The position numbers were made by a program, and so were the translations under genes. 64,000 nt of DNA from Chaetoderma sp. LZ-2023a (Eukaryota; Mollusca; Caudofoveata; Chaetodermatida; Chaetodermatidae). This document shows positions 31,691 through 43,701 of the stretch, piece after piece; within the stretch, counting starts at the first letter, position 1, and every line of letters starts with the position of its first letter. A model generated the notes under the pieces. It did not search any database and was not told where the DNA came from. It saw only the letters and a program-made list of their open reading frames with translations. The DNA lies in contig CM067363.1 of NCBI GenBank assembly GCA_034401795.1, positions 30,866,855 to 30,930,854 on the forward strand. Direction: 5' to 3'.

Positions 31691-32594
31691 GAGCAACTTG
31701 ACTGCTTTGATTGTTTCTGTCAGATGTTCCAGATCTTTCAAGAATCCCAGTGATGTTCCTCCAGCCTAGGGCTGAGCGATACTGGCTTTCAGAAGACAAT
31801 AACGATATCTAAGAAAATACTGCGATATCACGATAAATCGTCTAGGCGATTGGGCTTGTGGATAAGGTGTATTTTAAAACATATAATAATTGCCACGAAA
31901 ACCCAACTGTTGTGAAAGTCTGGGCTCATACTATGAAATGAGCATCTACAACATTACTGATAGCTAGTATCATAGATTAAATTGATCTCAAAGTCCTGTG
32001 TAAAATATAAACCAAGCATAAACTTCATATTTTACGCTGTTCTCACCATTTTGTTCAAGCAATTAGCTAATTTCTGTTGTAAAACAAACATTTGCCATTT
32101 GCAAAGGGGAAATCCCAAAACTCGAATTTCATTGGCCAAGACAGAACTGGATCTAACTTTAGTTCAACTAGCCAAATAGTTAAATATAGGTGACGATTGT
32201 ACAGTCCGAATGCACTATTTTTGGCTGGCAAATAATCAGCCAGAGTTGTCGAAGTTCGTTAGCTGAACACGCCCTAGATCCGTGTTTCCAGTACATGTAA
32301 ATCTGCCTGTCTGATTGGTTGAGATTCACTTTGACAACTACGTACTGTAGGGTGCAGCCAGTTATGGAACTGACTTGCAATTATATTGAAATTTCCTAGC
32401 TTTTACAAGGATTTTACCTTTTATTCCATCCCTACCACCACCACCACCACCCAAGGCCAGTTTAAACTTGTCCCAGTTTTGTTTTGCCATTGGTGTGATC
32501 AGAGGTCGACCGTGAAGGAACGAATAAAACACCTTTCAGCCTAAATTATGTACTGTAGACGAGATCTTTCTTGCTTAGTTATTACATTGTAATA
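31691..32594. other. Intergenic with a possible hAT-type terminus
   Basis: At about 31767 AGGGCTGAGCGATACTGGC followed by ACGATATC and CGATATCACGATAAATCG resembles the terminal repeat of hAT MITEs, but no partner end was found. The rest is unassigned. Confidence 0.3.
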
Positions 32595-33130
32595 AACAAG
32601 AGACCCAAGGGGCCTGTATCGCTCACCTGCAACATAGGTATTTCAAATAGAAAGCCCATCAACAAATAGTAGAACCCTACTTTAAGGAGTTTAGCAGAAT
32701 TGTAACAAGAAATGAAAGGCCATGTTTCTTTATGTATCAACTTCTTTTGAACAAATCTTAATGGCCCTTAGTACCTAATCATATCTCCCAAATTTCAGCC
32801 CAATCCATTCAGCGATTCTGGAGGCGAAGTCATTTTCACGAAACCAGGTCATCCAAAATGACTGCTAAAGCATTAGGCAATCAAGTTCCATTGAACAAAC
32901 TTGGTTCAGCTGCTTTCATAGATAACCTGTCATGAGTTTTGAATCAATCCCCCATGCGGATTCGGAAAAGTATTTTCAAAAAGCCATTTAAAAACCCCAA
33001 GATGGCCGCAAGGCAAATTACTGACCAGCTTTATTTGAACAAACATGTATCTCTATGCCCTAAGTATGCTTTCTGCCAAATATACTTGAAATTTCCTATT
33101 GCTTTAGCACATGGGAGTTACTGGTTTAAA
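32595..33130 (+). repeat. AACAAG-palindrome repeat, 5' part
   Basis: Starts AACAAGAGACCCAAGGGGCC then TGTATCGCTCACCTGC. It shares TTGAACAAACTTGGTTCAGC and CCAAGATGGCCGCAAGGC with the copies at 13121 and 63290. Truncated near 33130. Confidence 0.6.
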
Positions 33131-33174
33131 TGGTAATACAAAAATACTGGTGTCCTTGACCCTCCCTGGTGAAA

Positions 33175-33370
33175 AAAAATCCAAGCTTTTGCCCGAAGGC
33201 TGGGATACCCTGCCATTTCCGAGCTCTGCAAGCTAGGGAAAGCCAGGAATCTTTTAGTCTGGCATTCCCTGACATATCCTGGGATTCAAAAGGCAGAAGC
33301 CAGGACTTCAAGCAATAGCAACACTCCAGGCGTATCTAGGCTTTTCCTGGCTTTAAAAAGCTTGGATTAG
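33175..33370. repeat. Foldback element with CCAAGCTTTT ends
   Basis: CCAAGCTTTT (about 33181) and AAAAGCTTGG (about 33356) are perfect inverted ends. Inside, CCAGGA/TCCTGG words alternate on both strands. Downstream to 33540 the same words continue in degraded form. No coding capacity. Confidence 0.5.
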
Positions 33371-33539
33371 CTGAGAAAAGCAGGAGTGAAACTGATACAC
33401 TAGGAAGCCTAGATAAGCCTGGAATTTTAATCTTGTGTTTTCAAAGTCAAAGTTCGGGCTTTTTAGAAGAGCCAGGAAATGCCTGGACTTTAGTTATTCT
33501 GCATGAAGATAATACAATAATAAAGTCGAAGCGCTAGGA

Positions 33540-34961
33540 AATGACAGGACTTTAGTTATTTTCTTCATCATGTGAAATAGCATTTACTTTAGTTGACCTC
33601 ATGACCTGCTCAAATTGGCGGGAAATTTAAGTCTGTCTGAAAAAATCCAGTGCATTACTATATATGTATTATGAGTTATGGAAACAGAATTTACTATTTT
33701 GAAAACTCTGATAGAACTGTTAGATAGAATAGTTATGACTAGCAACCTTAAAATGGAAATAGCTGTATCAGGAGGTATGTATTTTATTGATTGACTGAAA
33801 TCTCTTTAACAGTTACCAGTTTTAGGACAATTTATAACGTGGAAATCCACGACTGGATTTGTTAACCCGACGCTTGTCCTGATAGTTTAGGACTAAAGTC
33901 GATGTCTAACACTGAGTTTGTGCCCCCTTTTGGAACCAGCTTTGGCGGCTGCCCTTCCCCCACCCCCCCACCCCCAACCGCACATGCTCCGTCATTGTAC
34001 ATACCGTTGGGTCCCAAAACGGAAAGCCCAAAGTATTTGGCTCCTGGGCGGGCACATGCGTGTGTACATGCGCAATGTGGGGCCCAAAGTTTTTGGACCT
34101 TTATAGTTTTGGCTACCTTTTGAGTGTGCATGCGTGTGCTTTTTGCTGGGGCCAAAATTTTTTATTTTTGGGGTGTGGTTGGAGAGAATGGTCTTGGAGT
34201 GAAGCCATAAGATGGTTAATGTGCTTTTTTTAAATATGAACCAAGGAGTCGGTTGTGGCCCCTTTAAGGTATGAACGGAGCTGCCAGTGGGGAGCTGGGA
34301 AGGCTTTTTATAATTTATAATATATAGGTACGGCGGAGGGGGGGGGGGGGGGGTAGTAGGTCAACACACCCTTTCCGGGATTCGACTTTGTGGTATTTCG
34401 CTCCATGTGGGAAGCTCATCAGAGGAATTACATACAAGAATATGACAAATTTGATAAAACACCAGTGTGTTTTATGGAGGACTGCTTTATACAGAACAAG
34501 TTTGTGTAATAGAATAAGTGTGAACATACAATTCTGGAATCTTATAATTATAGTATCACAGTAAAAGTCTGTATCTCTGGCATATCTCTAGTATACATCT
34601 ATGGATGCCTTTATAGGATAGTGTTGTTACCGCAAACATACAATTCATGATGTTTGTGATACATGTCTTTCTATATAATTCAACTTTCTGGAATGTTGTA
34701 TCCTATAGTGAAGAGAAAACACATCAATCTGTGATAATGCTGTTGCTGGTATGTGAGAAAACAGTTGTCTCCTATGTTGGATGAAGTTTGTTGTTTATAC
34801 TGACACATCGCTGGAGGATATGTATGCACTGTAGAAATATATAACTGTTTTTGTTGAAAGAAACAAGAATAAAAAAATATTTGTAAAGCAATGGGTTACT
34901 TTTTTGTTGTAATGTTTCAATGCTTTATTTGCACAGGTTTATAATTTCGCAGCAGGCTATT
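33540..34961. other. Intergenic, nothing recognised
   Basis: C-rich (33955-33985) and G-rich (34336-34352) runs only. ORFs at 33862-34155 follow the C-rich tract and are not credible. Confidence 0.35.
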
Positions 34962-35314
34962 CTAATCGTTTTTTGGCCATTTTTGAAATCCCCATAGCCT
35001 TCTCACACGAGATATAATTCGTGACATCACTGGTGCTGGAATGACCAATATTCGAGTTAGCTTTTCTGGGCGAGGTATCTCTCGCAGAGCATGTTCTTGT
35101 TTTGTTATGATGTTGGCCCTTGTGGCTGTGTTTGGTGGCAGTATTTGTGGCATGTCCATTAGGTTAGGAATATGGTTGTTTTTGCTAGCTTCTGGCAGTT
35201 CGTAAGCATGGGTAGCGGTTGGTGTGGCCATGTCCGTTGATAGCGCTACTGCGGTGATTAATACTGGCATATCCGTGAGCCTTTTTTGTTCTGGAAATGA
35301 GTTAGACCCGCTCT

Positions 35315-35378
<64 letters not shown>

Positions 35379-36401
35379 TCCCCAGTATCAGTCGATTTCT
35401 AGCGGCGGTGATGGGTGATGGTGGTGTAGGGGTGGCGTGGACGCAGGGAGTCAAAAAGTCCTCCTGCAAAGGGGACTGGTGGCCTTGATGGTGGTGATGG
35501 AATAGGAGATAAGGCTCGAGTCGCTATCCATCTCCTTTAAACAGTCTGCTGTGTCCATGGCGCTTGAGGCTGATGGACCACTTTGTTCTGGTCTTTGGAT
35601 GTTGTCTTTTGGATTGTCAGAATTTGCTGGTACACCTCCATTAGAAAGGCTGTCTAGCAGCTCGCCAACCAGGATTAGACCAGATGTTATCGGGAATTCC
35701 TGTTTTAGTTGGTGGGTTATTTCCTGGATTTAAGAGCTCCTTCCCGTCAGCACATGTGGTGGGTATGTAGTTTGTGGCCGCGTTTTTGCTCCGCATACAT
35801 GTGTGTGCAGCGCATTTTAGTTTCTTATTGTCCGATTTCACATTTGGAAGATTTAAACACTCTGGTAGAATTGTTGATGGTGGTTCTTCTTTTTAACATG
35901 GATGATTTGGCCTTTTCAAAATCTTCTTTCAGGAATATTTCCTGTCGTGCCAGTGGTTTTGGTGCCTGATTGTAGGCCTTGAATAAGACCTCCTAGCGGG
36001 GTGTGTGTGGGGGGGGGTGTGTGTGTGTGTGTGTGTTTGTTGTGTCCCGCTTGGCCCCGGTTTATTGTTTAAAGTTACTGTCTTGGTGTTGGCAATTGTC
36101 GGACTTGCTTCTAGGATCGTGGCGGCATCGCCTGGTGACATATGGTTGTTAATTTTAATGTGTTGAAAGGCTTGTTGTCTTCGATAAAAACGCTTTGGGC
36201 AGCTGTAGCAGATCCATGTTTTAGGTTTTCGTGGGTCTGCATGATCGGAATGCCCGTGTAGACCACCCTTTTATAATTTCTAAGGCATGGGAAACCAGTG
36301 TTGTGTAAATTACAAAAGTAAGGATTGTTCTGTGCCATTCTTTTTTTTGTTATATTAACTTGTATGAAAGGGTTAGCACCATAACTAGCCTGTGACGGCA
36401 T
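34962..36401 (-). pseudogene. Possible relic of a retroelement ORF1/gag
   Basis: Minus-strand pieces in shifting frames: 36401-36111 (LRNYKRVVYTGIPIMQTHEN and FIEDNKPFNTL), 36141-35929 (MSPGDAATILEASPTIANTK, Pro/Thr-rich tail containing a CA repeat), 35841-35641, 35270-34962. The block around THENLKHGS could be a decayed CCHC knuckle. Only the frame-to-frame continuity of protein-like text supports it. Uncertain. Confidence 0.25.
35319..35376. repeat. (AC)n microsatellite
   Basis: 29 uninterrupted AC units. ORFs crossing it are artefacts. Confidence 0.95.
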
Positions 36402-36639
36402 AAATAGTTGACGTCATAGGAAGGTGTTTAGGTGGTGATATCATCCAGCGACGTGGAAGATGTGGACTGGACAAGGGTTATTTAAGAAGTTCTTATAATG
36501 TTTGGAGGGGGGGGGGGGGAAGAGGGCTGGGGGGCTGATGTATTAACCCGTTATCCAATATGGTTGATGCCAATAGGCTCCATGGTGTGGGGCTGTATAA
36601 TGCGGTAGGACAGGTGCGTCTTGAGGTGGTTAGGAAGGT

Positions 36640-37135
36640 CGAAGATGACCAGGGAAACATTTGGCCAATCAAGTTTCCTTGAACAAGCTTGGTCAGCTGT
36701 GGCCCTAGATGATCTTTCATGAGTTTTGAATCGATCAACTAAGCAGTTATCATGGAAAACAAAAAATGTTTAAAAACGTTTCTAAAAATCAGCAAATAAA
36801 AAGGTTGGCATCGGCCAAATTGGCGGATCACCTTCATCTGAAAGAAATTGGCAAAATAAGGATACCTCTTGGCAAATATAATTGAAATCGGCTCAGTGGT
36901 TCTCGCGAAGACATTTTTAATTTCTTAGTGCTTTAGTATGGGAGTTCTTGCGGGAAAATGATCTAAGATGGCCGCGAAACCGTTTGTCCAAAAGTTTCGA
37001 AACTAGCAAATTTGAAATCAGCATACACACAAGCATATATGAAGGAAAAATTGACAGATGACGGATGGACCGACAGATGATGGACGGCTGCCACGGCAGG
37101 TGCACTTGGCATTTCAAGGCAGGTGAGCTAAAAAA
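36640..37135 (+). repeat. AACAAG-family repeat, 3' part
   Basis: CAATCAAGTTTCCTTGAACA, AGTGGTTCTCGCGAAGACAT and AAGATGGCCGCGAAACCG match the family. It ends ACGGCAGGTGCACTTGGC and CAAGGCAGGTGAGCTAAAAA, so CAGGTGAGC mirrors the GCTCACCTG near the 5' ends. Confidence 0.6.
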
Positions 37136-37606
37136 AATGGGCAGAGCTTAATCACTAGATATGGATGGGGCATAGCTAGAAATTGATCCCTTAGTCCAGG
37201 AGAAACCATAAAAAATTCTGACCGTAATGTTGCGTACAAATACGATTTTCTTGCTTTAGCTGTGTACTCTAGGAATCTGACGGGTGCCCTCTTGGCATCT
37301 TTGGGCAACTTTTCTTATTATGTCATATATGATGTCATCAGTCATGCCGCTTTTGCGAATATCCAATGTGTAGGTAGAATAGAGGTTTCAATGTAAGCAT
37401 GTCAAGTATGGTATCAAATTAAATAATGACACGGAGATTACAGAAATATCATTTAAAATAAGGGCAATCTTGCACAGATGTGAATTACAAGCCATAATTG
37501 TAATCTGACGTCAATCTAGGGTAGAACATACAGAAAAACAGACCGTAAACAGAAAAACAGAATGTTAACAGAAGTGCAAACTTTTAGTTGCAGTCGGAAA
37601 TTTACA
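37136..37606. other. Intergenic, nothing recognised
   Basis: A TTGGGCAACTTTTCTTATTA stretch (about 37300) partly recurs at 39640 as its complement. No coding signal. Confidence 0.3.
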
Positions 37607-37713
37607 TACAGTCAAACCTGTGTCCACAGACCAACCAAAGGAGCATTAAAATGTGGTCTCTCCACGCATGTGGTCTCTTAATACAGGTGGTCACTCAAGC
37701 AGGTTTGACTGTA
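37607..37713. mobile_element. Tc1/mariner-like MITE
   Basis: TA-CAGTCAAACCTG at left (37607) and CAGGTTTGACTG-TA at right (37713): 12-bp perfect terminal inverted repeats flanked by the TA dinucleotide typical of Tc1/mariner insertion. About 103 bp, no ORF. Confidence 0.65.
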
Positions 37714-39830
37714 TTTAATAACGTATAAGTTCTGACCTTGATTGATATGTTAATTATTCTATTGCCGTATTCACATATCGAATATTAAATTAAAATCTGT
37801 GTCTTTCAGGTTTAACCCTCTGGGCCCTACCAAAATCTTACAAAAACATGCTCACAGCCTTACAGTCAAAACCTAGAAAACTTGCTTAGATCCCTGGCCT
37901 ATAAGCGGCAGCGACGCGATAGCGGTGTAGCGCTACCATGCCAACTATTTTAACTATTTTTAGCAAAGTAACAGACCACCATATATAAAACTATATATCA
38001 TTAGAAAGGGCAATAAAATTCCTTGTTTGTATAAATTTGTATGAATAAAATATATTTCAGTTGGTCAACGTGCCTGTCAAAATGGACACACCTTGTAGGA
38101 TAAGTACACTGGTCTATTTTTGCAAAGCTTATCGAATTTTTAAACAATTTTACAAATGCCACTGATAAATTTAATCACATTGGTATTAAAACTAACAGAT
38201 ACCAACGTTTCGTGAAAGTTTTCATCCGATAAGATCTGAAAATGATAATTATATTATGTCATGGTACCGTAAAATTTTGAGGAATTCCGGTCATGATTTT
38301 GGGGGGAGGCCTCATTCAAAGTTGAATAATTCCTTTATACATAACTGAACAAATACCAGAGTTGCTCAGAATTGACAGCGAATAAATGGCAAATTTTATG
38401 CTATGTATCATTGCTGGTTTCAATCACAGATTTAAACAGCGAACGCGAATGTTTTACAATAACATTCAATAGCATCGGTAATTTTTTCAACACAGCGTCT
38501 CCAATAGGAATCATTTAGCGGGAAAGATTGTCAGAGAACGAGAAAAATCCGACCCGTATCTAATTTCTGAGTACCAAGCAGATTACCCATTATTGGCAAT
38601 ACCGTATCACGTGTTATAAGAGTGACGCGTCTGATTGGTCAGGAATCCATGCATATTAGTTTTTTCCAAAAAAGTAGTAAACTGTGTGTCAATACGTCAA
38701 TCTATGCATATTTCTTGTACGCCAAGCCGGGTGAAAGCGGGAACTGACTTTCTGTTGTATTTGTATGGCGGAAAGATAGTGGAATCGCTCAACGACTTGG
38801 TTTAAACTAAGATAAATCCTCCAAATATCAAGAGTCTCCCTCCAACTGTTGATTCAGCAGTACATGTCAAGCGTGCCCATCTTCAGGTGCTTTTGTGGAG
38901 AGCAGCTGAGCAAACGAATCCTCCAGTAGTAGAGTTATCCAACTGGTTGGAAATTAGATAAAAAACATTCCTGTTTCAGGAAGCACAGTAATTGCACCCC
39001 CAAGAATGTTACAGCTTGTTGCTTGTGGGTGCGTCGCAGTCACATGCTCGAGAAAATCCTGTAGTTGTTGTTCGGCCAAATTATCCTGTACATCGCATTG
39101 TGCTTGCAGAGCAGAGGAACAGTGTGCAAATGCTGCTACCATGAGTGGCACATCTGGTGTAATCGATGAGGAGGAGGATGTTGATAGGGTGTACATTGAG
39201 TAGAGGTTATATGTTACATGCACTGTTTTGGCCCAACTGTAAGAAATATATAAACAATGCCATTACCAGCCCACTCTTCATCAATAGCTAACCTAAGTAA
39301 GTGTAGGGTCAATCATTTAACACTTTAGGTGTATGCATTTAGATTTACTATTATCTCTGTAACCAATATGTCAATCAATAAAGGTTCATACAAAATTGGC
39401 ATGTTTAATAGTATTAATATTACTTACATCGATTGACCTCAAATGACCGTTCATGGCCTGAAATTAACATTTATACACGATTCTCCTTATCTTAAATGAC
39501 ACTTCTATAATCTGTGTCATTACCTTTAAATTAATACCAAACATGACATGTTTACATTGACAACTCTATTACCTACATATTCAATATTCCCGAAAGGGGC
39601 ATGGCTAATGACATCATAAATACTGTCATAAAAAAAAGTTGCCCAAAGATGCCAAAGGGGCACCAATCAGATTCCTACACTACACACCACATACTACCAC
39701 TTAAAGCAATAAAAAGTATTTGTACTTAACTTCACGCTTATGTACAAGTTCTCCTGGACGTAACCTGTATCCCTTGAGGATTCTTATGAGAACTGAAATG
39801 ATGATTTGATTTTATTATGTTGGAAATATT
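37714..39830. other. Intergenic, nothing firmly recognised
   Basis: TTTAACCCTCTGGGCCC near 37811 could be one end of a TTAA-type element, but no mate was found. A minus-strand 89-codon ORF at 38954-39223 has protein-like but unrecognised text and no exon signals I trust. Confidence 0.3.
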
Positions 39831-40305
39831 AATATTATTAACATGCTATTAATTCGGGAGGGGGAGTGGGTGCATTCCTTATCAGTCTCCTGTGATCACT
39901 CCTTGTCTCGGTTTTACTGACCATGGGATCCGGTCCTTTGTAATCGATCAACTGCGGCCCTTTTGTTGGCTTATCAAACCATGCCCAAATAGCCCGCGCT
40001 TCCTGTCTCTAATCTGGTGAGACTTTATCAGCCGACCACCTGTGGGGCACATGGCTTCGTATTTTTCGTATCACACATGTGTGCCCAGGTCATGAATATT
40101 GATGAGGGTCGCTGTGACCCTATCACAAACCGACCATGCGTGAGGAACGTGCCTTGCTCCTCTTCCCCTTGCCCAGGGCATCCAATAGTTTTTCTATATC
40201 CACGAGTGGTGGGATATACCCTCGCATGCACCTGTGGGTGTACTCATATCAGTTTTGCAGCTGCTGCCTTTTACACGCTTTTCTGCTAGATTTATTAAAG
40301 GTTTT
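39831..40305 (+). repeat. Split direct repeat A1
   Basis: From TGGAAATATTAATATTATTA to GATTTATTAAAGGTTTT; about 95% identical to A2 (46134-46618). Contains GTCATGAATATTGATGAGGG. Left end of the element. Confidence 0.85.
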
Positions 40306-40573
40306 AAGGGTTTTTTCCTAAAGTTTATTTTGTCGTCCGAGAATTAAAATAAGTTTGCGCTTTAAAAAAAAAAAAATACTTCCAAGTTTTACTCAGTGCT
40401 AGAATACGAAACTGCGTGATAAAAAACATTTCGTCTATAAAGTCTATTGAGTATTGTAATTTATTACGTGCTAGGAATTTACAAAGTGAAATTGTTTAAA
40501 GAACTGCACTAAGATAATATCTTTAATTTATTTTTGGACGGATACGAAACCTCGGAAGTATGTAGTCCCCAAC

Positions 40574-40792
40574 ATGGCAACCGTTAGACAATTTTACAGA
40601 ATACCAGATTGGTTTATCATTAGTGCGGCAGAAGAAAAAGACTATGTTTATATGATAGCGTCTGAATCTGCTTTTGAAGCTGTTATGGCCATACGCCTCG
40701 ACTGAGCAGCCTTATGTGAAGGATGTTTTATCTGTGCCGAAGAAGTCTTCCGTCAACTGTGTACGCACGTGATCAGAAATGCAGGCCGTAGA
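40574..40792 (+). pseudogene. Small ORF upstream of gag, interrupted by one TGA
   Basis: ATG at 40574; reads FYRIPDWFIISAAEEK and later AALCEGCFIC, homologous to the intact 76-codon ORF at 2621-2391. An in-frame TGA stands where the sister copy has the first Cys of its cysteine cluster (TGC). The total frame of 73 codons, stop included, matches the sister length. Probably a point mutation. Confidence 0.55.
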
Positions 40793-40853
40793 ATGGACTG
40801 ATACATTGTAGCTTTGCCTTTTTGTAGAACTATTTTACTAAGTTATTATTATA

Positions 40854-42065
40854 ATGGCTAATCCTAGCGGGTCAGGAGACCAGAATGATGGGCCCAGAAC
40901 AATCAGCGACGAGGAGAGCATTAGAATCTGGGGCCAACATAATAAGCTGGCAGCTAACACCATTACCAGCTTACTAGACTTGGGGTTCAACTCCATGGAA
41001 GCCCTGGCCCTGATTGAAAGGGAAGATGTGCAGGCCTCAGACATCCCGATTGGGCAAGTTAAGCTTCTATTATGTGCAGTCAAACAAACATTTCCAAATC
41101 ATGACGACAATGCGGTACATACAGCCTCAGACACAGCACCCATTGCAGCCCAACAAGAGAGGGCTTCGCGGGCCAACATCGACATCCCTCCTGGAATTGG
41201 AAGCTCTGCCGAAGGGGACAACAACCTGCATGATTTTGTCAACGAACTTCGTGCAGTGCAGCGCCCTCAGGACAGTCATCATGTACAGATCCCGGGATTG
41301 CCATCATTCAACGCTCCATGTCTGGATGCATCAGGTAACAATCATGCCCCTAATGATATCATTTCATGGCAGGACCCCCAAATCTACTTCAAGTCCATGG
41401 GATCCCAGGGGGGTCAGGCGATAGCACATCACGACATCTCAGATTTTGTGAGCGCCTCTGGGGCCAGCATGACTGAAGAAGTCATTTCAGGGTTTGAGGG
41501 GGGTCAGCTTATCTATAAGTCAGGGCCGGCTATACCCAAGTTAGAAAGCGTCACCCAGAACCAATGGTCCCTTGCTAACTTGGCCATCCTAAACAACATG
41601 CTTCAGGAGGGCTCTTTAACACATGCACACCTCATAGACTACCTGTCATACACGACACGCATTCATCACTTCCTATCAGCCTATGATCAGACGTCAGTAT
41701 ATTTCTATGATAGGGAATACAGACGCCTACAGCAACTACACAAGTTCAGATGGGGTACAGATGTTCCGCACATCTAGATGGTGTACCTGAAGCCTAGAGC
41801 ACCCCGACCAAAACAGAACCAGCTGTCCTATAATGTTAAACAGTACAGTAACAAGCAGCAGGGCGGCCGACCTCCGTTCACAAATGGCCAGCCTAGCCTC
41901 GCATCCCACTCCTCGCAGGGGGCTGAGCTGTGTCGTATGTTTAACAGCTTCAGGGGATGTAAGCTTGCAGCATGCAGGTTTATGCATAGCTGCGCAGTAC
42001 CAGGGTGCTCCCAAAAGCACTCATCCGTGGACCAGAAGGCCCAAAAAAAAACTAGGTATTGCTAA
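40854..42065 (+). pseudogene. Ngaro-like gag with one in-frame TAG
   Basis: ATG at 40854. SAM-like domain (SIRIWGQHNKLAANTITSLL, LGFNSMEALALIEREDV), middle block ISGFEGGQLIYKSG, YFYDREYRRLQQLHKF, then the CCCH finger C-x8-C-x4-C-x3-H (CRMFNSFRG, then C) near 41935-41990. TAG at 41775-41777 replaces a Gln codon present in the minus-strand copy; the frame stays open after it. Its 3' end overlaps the pol frame. Confidence 0.75.
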
Positions 42066-42101
42066 TAGATTCTCCCATGGCATATGTCTAGTGCCATGGG
42101 A
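42043..42101 (+). promoter_or_regulatory. Expanded slippery run and stem-loop at the gag/pol joint
   Basis: Nine A (42043-42051) before CTAG, against six in the minus-strand copy. This leaves gag and pol in a different relative frame (+1 rather than -1), as two inserted bases would. Downstream TCCCATGGCA (42073-42082) pairs perfectly with TGCCATGGGA (42092-42101), nine-base loop. Confidence 0.55.
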
Positions 42102-43701
42102 GGAAGAATTAGTAGACAATCCAGACAAGGAATTCACCCTGGTAGGCATACGAGAAGGCTTCCACATCATTGATCCCAACTCTTCCTCAGAACCAGTAGA
42201 AGTTAATAATCATCCTTCCGCCTCAAAAAATAGTCCATACTACAACGAAGCCACTAGTCAGATATTAGAGGAGGTGGAAAATGGGAACTATATCCCAGTC
42301 TCTGCCCTTCCTCTCATTGTTAGCCCCCTAGCTATAATACCAAAGGTTGATGGGGTATCCGTATTATACATGATTGTAGCCGTCCTTCATGGCAGGCAGT
42401 AAATGACTATGCCCCAGATCTTGAGAAACAACATTTTCAATCCGTTGATGATGCAGCTAAGTTAGTGACTAAGGGTTGTTATATGGCTAAAGTTGACTTG
42501 AAAGCGGCATATAGATCAGTTAGAATCTCGCCGCAGAGTCAAAAGGTCATGGGCCTAAAATGGGCACGGCCTAATGGGGATATGCAATACTTCATTGATA
42601 CAAAGTTACCCGTTGGTGCGAAACGGCCTCCAGGAATTTTCCACCGATTGTCCCAAGCCATCCGCCGTATTATGGCCCGTAAAGGGTTTGAAATTGTTGC
42701 CTACCTGGATGACTTCTTTGTATGTGAATTGTGTTTGCAGAGGTGTCTACTAGCAATGAACACCGTAATGACACTTCTTAGGAAATTGGGATTCATAAAT
42801 TGGTCGAAAGTCATCGGCCCAAACCAAAGATTGATTTTCTTGGGTATAGAATTTGACTCAATAGGCATGATTTTGCAGCTCTCATCTGATAGGCTAGCAG
42901 CACTGCAAGAAGAATTGGCTGTCTTCTCCAAGAAATGACGAGCGTCGAAAAAAACTAATTCAATCACTTGCAGGCAAATTAAACTGGGCAGTGCAAACGG
43001 ATGGCGGAAGAGTTTTTCTTCACTGTTTGTTCAATTGCATCCGTTTATTCAAGCATAGCAACCACAAAATGCAACTATCAGATGGGATCAAGGGGGATAT
43101 AAATTGGTGGCTCTAGTTTATGTCCTTCTTTAATGGCAAAACTCTGTTATTGGACAAACGTCCATACTCTGCGCTGTACACTGATGCGTGTCAGGCAGGG
43201 GCAGGGGTTTTTTGGGGTGGCGATTGGTTTTATGATAATTGGGATATTGACCACCCTAAAATTATGCCCCTTCATATCAACGAAAAGGAGGTGTTTTCAG
43301 TAGTACTAGCAGTTAGTAGATGGGCCCCTCTCTTCCAGAACAAAAGAATATATTTATTCTCTGCCAACAGCACTACTGTCAACTCTATCAATAAAGGCTC
43401 CTCTAAGAACACTGTCATAATGCAAGCCATTAGAGGGCTTTTCTGGCTGTACGCTTGTTTTAATTTCCACATTAGAGCTTGTCACATCCCAGGTAGAAAT
43501 AGTGATGTGGCAGATAGTATATCTAGACTGGATGAGAGGGGTGCTTTCAAGAACATGATACAATTTTATGGTAATCATCCTGTCTTCACATCCAAACTTG
43601 CCACACACATGTCTGCTCATACTCTACTTTTTCTTTTGTCCAGGCACATCCCACCTCCTCTGCCAAGCTCTGGACAACACCGTGGCTACATTCCGGCGTA
43701 A
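42052..43701 (+). pseudogene. Ngaro-like reverse transcriptase and RNase H, broken
   Basis: Pre-RT ALPLIVSPLAIIPKVDG (near 42300-42355) is followed by a one-base frameshift. The RT palm then continues at 42465-42938: MAKVDLKAAYRSVRISPQSQ, LPVGAKRPPGIFHRL, YLDD at 42702-42713. A CGA-to-TGA change stops it at 42936 and a further shift follows. RNase H is open at 43120-43701: YTDACQAGAG, INEKEVFSVVLA, GRNSDVADSIS. The third acidic residue is missing: FSANSTTVNSIN has Ala where SDNSTT is expected. Confidence 0.75.

Noticed and set aside
35224-35418. ORF with Thr-His repeats
   Set aside because: Created by the AC microsatellite at 35319-35376.
39601-39665. Second transposon end matching 37300
   Set aside because: Only a short inverted match (GTTGCCCAAAGATGCC-type); no coherent element between them could be supported.
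40017-40321. ORFs in both directions inside A1 (and at 46343-46631 in A2)
   Set aside because: They lie in non-coding terminal repeats, and frames differ between the two repeat copies.
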